From a candidate division TM6 bacterium UASB124 (GTDB lineage: Bacteria; Babelota; Babeliae; Babelales; RVW-14), in assembly GCA_945897315.1 (NCBI GenBank), contig CAMDFF010000003.1, positions 1-64,000 of the forward strand: a stretch of 64,000 bases of DNA, in the 5' to 3' direction. The notes below the pieces were generated by a model. That model was not told the DNA's origin, did no database searches, and worked only from the letters and a program-made list of their open reading frames with translations. The stretch's first letter is position 1; every line of letters begins with the position of its first letter. Below are positions 57,434-64,000 of this stretch, piece after piece. The translations under genes were made by a program, and so were the position numbers.

Positions 57434-58411
57434 ATGGATTTAAAAACTTTTCTCATAATGGCTAAAAATAATGATTTTTGGCAGCAACGACAAACGCTTT
57501 GTTTCACAAGTAGTGAATACCCTGCAGCATTCTGCACTGCCTTCTTTAACTTTATTCGTAAAGATAAAGCACTGACCAATGAGTTTCAGCGTGTAGATAT
57601 TGTTGGACGTGAGAAGCGTGAATTATATGGATTGCTTGGCCAGGCAGGCTTTGGCAGCTCATTATTCTTTTGGCTGGGTAATATAAGCGATGAGCGAGAA
57701 TCAAAAAGTGCAGCTGTGTTCAAGCAGTATTTGTGTTCTTATCAGGGTCCGCATAGCGCGGCATTTTTTATTGCCACATCAGATATTCCTACGCAATTGC
57801 AGGCTACTATTATTCAGTTGCCGACTATGCTTGATATGCAAGAATTTATAATGCTAGCACATTGGTTTGGTAACTTTGATATCAATAAAAAAATTCCGTT
57901 ATTTGAATCATTATTCTATAATCGCAAGCAGTCGTTGCAAGAGTGTGTTTTATTGATGGATTATGTTGCCCTTGCTAGTCTTAAGTACAAAAATACTTTT
58001 AGTGCTTATTTGCAAGCGTTATATGCGCCAGAAAAAAGTTTGCAACAGTTGGCAGAATGTTTTTTTGAAAAAAAAGAAAAAGATTTTTTTATTTTGTGGG
58101 GCAAGATTGAGCAAGAATACCCGCCTATTTTTTGGGTGATGTTTTGGACAGAGCAGGTGTGGCGCGCATTTCATGTTTCTCAATTTATGAATAAAAAGCA
58201 GTTTATTCTGGCTAAGAAAATGAGTTTTCGGTTGCCATACAGCTTTATTAGTAAAGGTTGGCAACGAGTGCAGATGATTGAGCTGCTGCAATGTTATGAA
58301 TTTTTATATCAAATTGACTACGCTGTTAAAACAGGATCTACCTTTTGTAGCCAGGATTTATTTTTCGCACATTACTTTGCAGGAGTGTTTGCAAAAGAAA
58401 GCGTCATATGA
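57434..58411 (+). CDS. DNA polymerase III delta-like protein (HolA-like, divergent)
   Basis: The 325-residue protein has no clear Walker motif, as expected for delta. The C-terminal helical part (WVMFWTEQVWRAFHVSQFMNKKQF; YAVKTGS) resembles the HolA collar region, which ends in a D.(A/I)(V/I)KTG motif. Delta opens the sliding clamp in the clamp loader. Order after an LptE-like gene supports this. It is divergent, so moderate confidence only. Confidence 0.6.
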   Translation: MDLKTFLIMAKNNDFWQQRQTLCFTSSEYPAAFCTAFFNFIRKDKALTNEFQRVDIVGREKRELYGLLGQAGFGSSLFFWLGNISDERESKSAAVFKQYLCSYQGPHSAAFFIATSDIPTQLQATIIQLPTMLDMQEFIMLAHWFGNFDINKKIPLFESLFYNRKQSLQECVLLMDYVALASLKYKNTFSAYLQALYAPEKSLQQLAECFFEKKEKDFFILWGKIEQEYPPIFWVMFWTEQVWRAFHVSQFMNKKQFILAKKMSFRLPYSFISKGWQRVQMIELLQCYEFLYQIDYAVKTGSTFCSQDLFFAHYFAGVFAKESVI

Positions 58412-58674
58412 CACTGCATGAACTATTAAATCGTGAAATTAAGCGTATGGCTGCTGGTATTGGTTACCATAACAAAGGCAATATCCATCCATTGATTATG
58501 AATGAGATAGAAAAATATATTATAGAAATTGTGCTTAAAGAGACACACTATAATTATCTGGCAGCATCGAAAATGCTTGGTATTGGGCGCAGTACACTGT
58601 ATCGTAAAATTGAATCTCTTGGCATTCTGCCGTCTCGGAATAAATCAGATCTAGCGCCTACACATTTGTTATAA
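58408..58674 (+). CDS. Fis-type helix-turn-helix protein
   Basis: This 88-residue protein has a C-terminal HTH_8 motif (NYLAASKMLGIGRSTLYRKIESLGI) as in Fis and NtrC-family DNA-binding domains. The N-terminal half is helical, without ATPase or receiver domain. It overlaps the HolA-like gene by 4 bp (ATGA). It is probably a small DNA-binding regulator or nucleoid protein. Confidence 0.85.
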   Translation: MTLHELLNREIKRMAAGIGYHNKGNIHPLIMNEIEKYIIEIVLKETHYNYLAASKMLGIGRSTLYRKIESLGILPSRNKSDLAPTHLL

Positions 58675-58766
58675 AGATGGCATGCTTATATGCTATTCGC
58701 TTACTCTGGTGTGCAGTATAACATTGACACAAAGCACTTTTTTCTTTTTTACATGGAGAATTGATA

Positions 58767-60911
58767 ATGCATTACCTTGATACATCCCCTGAATATATTG
58801 ATACGTATAAAGAAATTGCTGTTACCTATGATGATAGCCTGCCATCAGTTTTTAACGACTTAATGCCGGCAGAACGTATTTTTGTATATTATCTTTTCCG
58901 TGCAAGCTTGCCCGGAAATCGTGTGTGCACTGATCAAATGCATAAAGATGGCCTTGCTGTACAGCACATTTTTCAGACTATTTTTGATCAAGAGGCCGTC
59001 CTGATTGCACGAGCAAAGCAAAAAGACCTCGGCTTAGAAAAACTTAATATGCCTAAATTTATGCAAGAGGTTAAGACGTTTTTGGTGTACCTCTGGTCAA
59101 ATCATGGGCAGTATTTTCAACGGGAACACGCTGATGAAAAGCGTACGCCCCAACGGCTTGGTTTGAACCAACTGACAAAAGAAAACGTAGTTAAGATACT
59201 GACGGCCATTGATGAACACGCTTTAGCTGGTAATGTGTGTGAGCTTGAATCGGTTATTTTTGATCGGACCTATCAGCCAACGGGTACTGTGCCTAACAGT
59301 ATCGAACAAAGTGCGCGTAATTTTTATGCCCCTGGATTCACAGAGGATGATTATTTGTCACTCTCATGTGATGTTCGCTCAAGTTTGAATACATATTGCT
59401 CGCTAGAGGCAAATAGTGATGGCGTGATTGCCCCTGTCGCCTTACCCTATGCTGTCAGTGGCAAGTACAGCCAAGAGCTTACGGTTGCTGTATTTTGGCT
59501 CAAAAAAGCCCATAATCAAGCACAGCTAGCCCCAGATATTTTTGATGAGCATCTTATTAAAAGTCTTGAGTATCTGATTGTGTATCTGGAAAACGGAGAT
59601 GAAGAGTTTTTCAAAAAACATTCCATTGAATGGCTGCACTCTAAGAGCCGTATAGATTATTGCTTCGGGTTTATTGAAACCTATGATGATCCTAAAAATC
59701 AACGAGGTTCGTTTCAAGCAGAAGCAACCATACGCACCATCACACTGGGTGATTTGAGTGCTATTTTACCAGCAATTGAAAAGCAGCTACCGGTAGATGA
59801 AGCTTTCAAGCGAGACCTTTCAGGTAAAGAGCTTGCGTTACCAAATGCATCAATAAATACAAAAATATTTGGTGCGGGGCATCTTGGGCCCATGAAAGTT
59901 ACCGCTGCTTATTGCTTGCCAAATTACGAAGAAATTCGTGCAACATATGGCTCAAAACAAATTATTTATCCATCAGGTAAAGGGCTTGGTGCGCTTATTA
60001 ATCCCTACTTGAGCAGGCGTCTGTTTTTTAGCAAAAGCAACGCAGACTGGCTGGATGAATATGATGCAGATGGCACCTTTATGAATGATTTATGGGATGT
60101 GCACTGTATTTTGCATGAAACGCTTGGGCACGGCAGCGGCAAGCTTGCCATGCATACGTGCAGTGCTGAAGAGTTACTGGTTCGCAAGGATACAGCACAT
60201 CAAGCTGGTGATATTATTCCTGTGACATCAGATAATTTGGCAGATTTATTAGCTGGGTATGACGCAACAATAGAAGAATTGCGTGCAGAAATTGTCGCTC
60301 TTTATGTTAGCATTATGCATCTTGATGAGCTGGCAGAGGAAGGATTGTTGACGCAGTGGTACCATAGCATAGGGTCTACAATGCTACAAAAATGGCTTAT
60401 GTTCCATATGCTTGAAACAGGGCTTACACGATTGTTGCAACAGCCAGATTCTGCCACAGAAATTACAGGTGATCATGCGCGAGCGAATGCGACGATTACT
60501 AATTATATTATTGAAGCTGGTGGCGCCAAAATTGTTGAGCAGCTATTTGAAAATGAAGGCAAAGAGCATATAGTTATCGCACTTGAAGTAACTGACATGA
60601 AAAAAGCCATGAAGGCAACGGAAGAGCTTCTCGCCGAGGTGCAACGGATCAAATCAACAGGTGATGGCGTAGCGGCTAAAAAATTGATTGATGCTTATGG
60701 CATTCCCATCAAGAACCTTTCTCAGTTTAAACAGCTGCGCGAGAACAACAAGGCTGTTGTGGGCGAATTGAAATGCAAAGTAGACATCTATCCGCACCTA
60801 GATCCTGTTTTGGATGCAGCGGGCGATATTGTTGATATTAGTGCTACCTGGCCAAAGAATATTTTCGAGCAATGGAAAGATTTTACGCGCTTGGCATTAT
60901 CGATAAGCTAG
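58767..60911 (+). CDS. Dipeptidyl-peptidase III family metallopeptidase (M49)
   Basis: The M49 zinc motif HETLGH (H450, E451, H455), followed by GSGKL, and the second glutamate motif EELRAE (503-508) are present. The family removes N-terminal dipeptides from short peptides. At 714 residues it is full length and lacks a signal peptide, so it is cytosolic. The ATG at 58767 is 7 nt after GGAGA; a TTG two codons upstream is not preferred. It fits use of imported host peptides (inference). Confidence 0.92.
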   Translation: MHYLDTSPEYIDTYKEIAVTYDDSLPSVFNDLMPAERIFVYYLFRASLPGNRVCTDQMHKDGLAVQHIFQTIFDQEAVLIARAKQKDLGLEKLNMPKFMQEVKTFLVYLWSNHGQYFQREHADEKRTPQRLGLNQLTKENVVKILTAIDEHALAGNVCELESVIFDRTYQPTGTVPNSIEQSARNFYAPGFTEDDYLSLSCDVRSSLNTYCSLEANSDGVIAPVALPYAVSGKYSQELTVAVFWLKKAHNQAQLAPDIFDEHLIKSLEYLIVYLENGDEEFFKKHSIEWLHSKSRIDYCFGFIETYDDPKNQRGSFQAEATIRTITLGDLSAILPAIEKQLPVDEAFKRDLSGKELALPNASINTKIFGAGHLGPMKVTAAYCLPNYEEIRATYGSKQIIYPSGKGLGALINPYLSRRLFFSKSNADWLDEYDADGTFMNDLWDVHCILHETLGHGSGKLAMHTCSAEELLVRKDTAHQAGDIIPVTSDNLADLLAGYDATIEELRAEIVALYVSIMHLDELAEEGLLTQWYHSIGSTMLQKWLMFHMLETGLTRLLQQPDSATEITGDHARANATITNYIIEAGGAKIVEQLFENEGKEHIVIALEVTDMKKAMKATEELLAEVQRIKSTGDGVAAKKLIDAYGIPIKNLSQFKQLRENNKAVVGELKCKVDIYPHLDPVLDAAGDIVDISATWPKNIFEQWKDFTRLALSIS

Positions 60912-61040
60912 CTATCTTTTGACGTGGTAACTGTGCTGACCTTTTGCTAGCATACAAGCCTGATGCACTGGTGCATGAAGCCGGAGATTTGATTCTGGCC
61001 ATACAAAAACATATCTAAAATTGACATATAAAGGACGACC

Positions 61041-61961
61041 ATGGCGAAAATAATACTTCAGCACATTAAGGGCAATAGTTATTTTTTTAGTGGTCGTCTT
61101 TCTATTGGCGCCTATATCAATAACGGCGTTGTGGTCTTGATTGACAGTGGTATTGATCGTGAAAGTGCCAAAGCAGTTGATAAAGCAATTCGTGAAGCGG
61201 GGTATACCGTTGGTGCTATTATTAACACGCATCATCATCCAGATCATTGCGGTGGTAATGCATATTTCCAGCAACAATATCCAGGTTGTCGTGTGTACGC
61301 TACGCATTTTGAAAGCCTGTTTATTGGTACCCCATATCTGCAACCCGTGTGTTTTTGTGGGGGCGCTATGCCCTTTACAGGGATTAGGAATAAATTTTTA
61401 GAAGCGGCAGAGGCTTCAGTCGTTACTGATGTGATTACTGCCTATCAGGATCAGACAATTAATATTTATGGCAGTGATTTTTCTATTATTACTCTTCCAG
61501 GCCATACCCATGGTTCTATTGGCGTGATCTCTACCGACAGCGTTTTTTATACAGGGGATTCGTTCTTTGGTGAAGAGACATTCAATAAACACGGTGCGCT
61601 CTACTACACCAATATTACCGATACGCTGTTGTCTTTTGACAAGTTAGCAACGCTTACCCCTGACGCTACGGTATTTTATCATGGTGGCGAGCTGCAAGGG
61701 CCTATACCGCCTGTTATTCAGCAGCATCAAAAACGCATACTTGATACCATGGACGATGTGCTGAGATTAATTCGTGAAGTTCCAACAGGGCTAGCTATTG
61801 ATCAATTGACGCAAAAAATTATGCAGACGTACGAGATTCCTGCAAATCATGTTTCATGGATGCTGACGCGTACCAATGTGAATGCCATGTTGGCGCATCT
61901 AGAAAATACCAAGCAGTTAACTATGAAAACAGATGGCGCATTATTGCGCGTGGTTATTTGA
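61041..61961 (+). CDS. Metallo-beta-lactamase-fold hydrolase
   Basis: The signature THHHPDHCGG binds two metals; GHTHG and GD in VFYTGDSFF supply the other ligands. The 306-residue protein ends in a helical/winged region (VPTGLAIDQLTQKI), as in LACTB2-like enzymes (RNA or thioester hydrolases). No signal peptide. Substrate unknown. It precedes the exported thioredoxin-fold gene by 12 bp. Confidence 0.85.
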   Translation: MAKIILQHIKGNSYFFSGRLSIGAYINNGVVVLIDSGIDRESAKAVDKAIREAGYTVGAIINTHHHPDHCGGNAYFQQQYPGCRVYATHFESLFIGTPYLQPVCFCGGAMPFTGIRNKFLEAAEASVVTDVITAYQDQTINIYGSDFSIITLPGHTHGSIGVISTDSVFYTGDSFFGEETFNKHGALYYTNITDTLLSFDKLATLTPDATVFYHGGELQGPIPPVIQQHQKRILDTMDDVLRLIREVPTGLAIDQLTQKIMQTYEIPANHVSWMLTRTNVNAMLAHLENTKQLTMKTDGALLRVVI

Positions 61962-61973
61962 AGGAGTGCATAG

Positions 61974-62564
61974 ATGAAATTTTACCAGCAAATTATTATT
62001 TTTACTGTCGTGTTGGGGTACTGCATACAATTTGCATGTGCTAATAATGTATGTACACGTTTTGGGCCGGATTATCTCAAGGACGAATTAGCGTATGATT
62101 TTACCCTTGTTGATGCAGATGGCAAAGAGCATACGCTTAGTAATTATCGTGGTAAAAAAATTATTCTTTGTTTTTTTGATCATTCGCCAGAAAAAGAAGG
62201 TTATACAACTGCTCCCATGGAGCAACTCTATGCGCTACAAGACACCTATGAAATATTGAAAAAATACAATTTTGAAGTAATTGCTGTTACTATAGCACCT
62301 CTGCAAGTCATTAATGAGCTACGGACCAGCCATAAGCTTTCGTTTATCATTTTACATGACAACAAATCGATCATTTCTCGTTATGGGGCTACAGAATTTT
62401 GTTATGTTATCCCATCAACATTAGTTATCGATGAACAAGGCATAGTAGTTGATACGGCCCTTGGCCATGAAATTTCTAGGCATCTTATAATTATATTTCT
62501 TTACGCATTGCAGCAATCAATTATGCCCATACAATTGTTACAAGCAGGAAAGATAAGTACATGA
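61974..62564 (+). CDS. Exported thioredoxin-fold (peroxiredoxin-like) protein without peroxidatic Cys
   Basis: A signal peptide (IIIFTVVLGYCIQFACA) is followed by an AhpC/TSA-like fold: DFTLVDADGKEHTLSNYRGKK, the loop after ILCFFDHSPEK, and later YVIPSTLVIDEQG. In Bcp/AhpC proteins the loop carries the peroxidatic Cys (TPGCT); here it reads EGYTTAP, so that Cys is absent. Normal peroxidase activity is therefore unlikely. An AAGGAG site precedes the ATG. The stop overlaps the next gene by 4 bp. Confidence 0.75.
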   Translation: MKFYQQIIIFTVVLGYCIQFACANNVCTRFGPDYLKDELAYDFTLVDADGKEHTLSNYRGKKIILCFFDHSPEKEGYTTAPMEQLYALQDTYEILKKYNFEVIAVTIAPLQVINELRTSHKLSFIILHDNKSIISRYGATEFCYVIPSTLVIDEQGIVVDTALGHEISRHLIIIFLYALQQSIMPIQLLQAGKIST

Positions 62565-64000
62565 AAAAATTGCCAGTAAGTGCGCAGTCGTTCATAAAAA
62601 TAATAACTGGTAACTATACCTACATAGATAAAACAGAGCATATTTATCGATTGATTGAAAATGACTGCTGTTTTTTTGCTCGTCCACGGCGCTTTGGAAA
62701 ATCGCTGCTCTGCTCTACTTTAAAATCACTATTTCTGGGACAAAAAGAGTTGTTTAAAGGGCTTTGGATTGAGCGTGAATCAGACTATACGTGGCCTTTT
62801 CATCCAGTAGTGCATATAGATTTTTTGAATATTCCGCACAAGACGCCAGAGGAACTTGACGTAGCGCTTACTCGTTATCTAGCTAAAGTAGCTCTATCGT
62901 ATGATTTGCCATCATTAGCAATAACAACTCCTAACGAAATGTTAGGATCCTTGATAGAGCAATTGAAGCGAAAATACGCAACAACGGTAGTTATCATTAT
63001 TGATGAATATGACAAACCAATCCTGACCCATCTGCACAATATGCCAGTCGCCAAGCAAATTAGAGAAGTGTTGAAGAGCTTTTATGAAGTCATCAAGGGG
63101 CTTGATGAGTACTTACGTTTTGTATTTATTACAGGCGTGAGCCGGTTTTCGCAAACCAGTATTTTTTCTGGCCTTAACCAGCTACTTGATATATCAATGA
63201 ATCCTGATTTTGCTCATTTAGTAGGGTGTACAGAGGAAGAGCTTAAGCATGTGTTTGTAGAACACCTTGCAACTATTGCCCAGGGGAAAGAAATTTCGAC
63301 ATCTGTGCTTATTGATAAAATGCGGCTTATGTACAATGGCTATCGATTTTGGAAAAATGTACCATTGCGACGGGTAGATGCTTTTGGTGACACAACTGTG
63401 AAGGTTTTTAACCCTTTTTCAATTGTGAATGCTTTGCATGCTAAATCGTTAGAGAATTTCTGGTTTCTTTCAGGAACGCCTACGTTTCTTATTAATCTTT
63501 TACAGGAGCGCCAATATCCTGTCATTATGCTAGAAAATGTAAAAGCTGATCAAAGTGAATTGGGTACGTTTGATATAGAGCATTTACCGCTTACTACACT
63601 ACTTTTTCAAACAGGCTATCTTACTATTAAGTCATATGATGAAGAGACTAAGAATTTTACTTTGGGCTATCCAAATAATGAAGTCCAAGAAGCTTTTTTG
63701 AATAACATATTGAAATGGATGGCGAATGTTGAGCACAGTAAGATCAATGCATTCACCACTAAATTGCTTAGTGATTTGACGGTTCAGAATACTGCTGGAT
63801 TTATGCAAGCGCTTAAAGAATTTTATGCGCATATTCCATATGATTTGCATATCGCAAAAGAAAAATATTACCAGACGGTGTTTTTTACGGTATTAAAACT
63901 TATTGGTGCCGTCATTGATGTTGAAATTACCACCAATATTGGGCGTATTGATGCAGTTGTTGAAACAAAATATTATCTATACATTATTGAGTTTAAAATA
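62561..64000 (+). CDS. AAA-ATPase with C-terminal PD-(D/E)XK-type region (AAA-ATPase_like/DUF1703 family), cut by window end
   Basis: The frame is open from ATG 62561 to the window edge (480 codons). It has the AAA-ATPase_like N terminus (YIDKTEHIYRLIE; RPRRFGKSLLCSTL with Walker A-like FGKS; VIIIDEYDKP as Walker B). The nuclease-like core near the end contains IGRIDAVVET and YIIEFK, the D...ExK pattern of PDDEXK_9. These proteins are abundant in host-associated bacteria; function is unknown. The 3' end lies outside the window. Confidence 0.9.
   Translation, partial: MKKLPVSAQSFIKIITGNYTYIDKTEHIYRLIENDCCFFARPRRFGKSLLCSTLKSLFLGQKELFKGLWIERESDYTWPFHPVVHIDFLNIPHKTPEELDVALTRYLAKVALSYDLPSLAITTPNEMLGSLIEQLKRKYATTVVIIIDEYDKPILTHLHNMPVAKQIREVLKSFYEVIKGLDEYLRFVFITGVSRFSQTSIFSGLNQLLDISMNPDFAHLVGCTEEELKHVFVEHLATIAQGKEISTSVLIDKMRLMYNGYRFWKNVPLRRVDAFGDTTVKVFNPFSIVNALHAKSLENFWFLSGTPTFLINLLQERQYPVIMLENVKADQSELGTFDIEHLPLTTLLFQTGYLTIKSYDEETKNFTLGYPNNEVQEAFLNNILKWMANVEHSKINAFTTKLLSDLTVQNTAGFMQALKEFYAHIPYDLHIAKEKYYQTVFFTVLKLIGAVIDVEITTNIGRIDAVVETKYYLYIIEFKI

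Overview
The window is a gene-dense bacterial chromosome segment of roughly 42% GC (by eye). It mixes informational core genes with small exported proteins I cannot match to any family, host-interaction-type genes (Fic, an ankyrin remnant), secreted peptidases, LPS genes (kdsB, an LptE-like lipoprotein) and a membrane pyrophosphatase. This fits a Gram-negative, host-associated lineage with a reduced genome; Candidatus Dependentiae (TM6/Babeliae) is my best guess, by inference from gene content only. TGA is used as a normal stop (for example sufB), so the code is standard.

Layout. 1-210: probable insertion-sequence end. 0.2-8.4 kb (mostly minus strand): an exported NagZ-NamZ fusion for muropeptide breakdown with an in-frame palindromic repeat, a DUF4143 ATPase, hppA and a secreted C11 peptidase. 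8.6-21.2 kb (plus): leuS, a transaldolase, two exported unknowns, mnmG, sufB-sufD, a VanX-like dipeptidase, an exported protein with an Arg-Ser tail, and a Fic gene preceded by a strong inverted repeat. 21.2-24.6 kb (minus): a broken BAAT-type thioesterase gene and gyrB. 24.7-31.4 kb: tadA-dksA, tRNA-Thr with a decayed copy, rpsI, glmS, an SSS symporter, an exported unknown and a MerR-TipAS regulator with its 19-bp-spacer promoter. 31.5-37.5 kb (minus): small exported proteins and a fragment of one, radA, tdk, a proline-rich exported protein and kdsB. 37.6-41 kb: murA with Asp in place of the catalytic Cys, a lone atpG, a NYN-domain protein and tsaE.

41.2-57 kb is the transcription-translation core: tRNA-Tyr/Gly/Thr/Thr, rpmG, tRNA-Trp, secE, nusG, rplKAJL, rpoB, rpoC, tRNA-Val, rpsO, pnp, rph. 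The tRNA order recalls the classical tRNA-tufB-secE locus but tuf is absent. RpoB carries a Cys-rich, zinc-ribbon-like insertion near its N terminus. 57-64 kb holds an LptE-like lipoprotein, a HolA-like protein, a Fis-type HTH protein, dipeptidyl-peptidase III, an MBL hydrolase, an exported thioredoxin-fold protein without the peroxidatic Cys, and a PD-(D/E)XK AAA-ATPase cut by the window end.

How the genes fit together: three peptidases (C11, M15D, M49) and the NagZ-NamZ fusion suggest scavenging of peptides and peptidoglycan fragments. The symporter and pyrophosphatase fit an energy-economical, import-dependent life. Decayed genes (BAAT, ankyrin, small exported protein, tRNA-Thr) show ongoing genome erosion.
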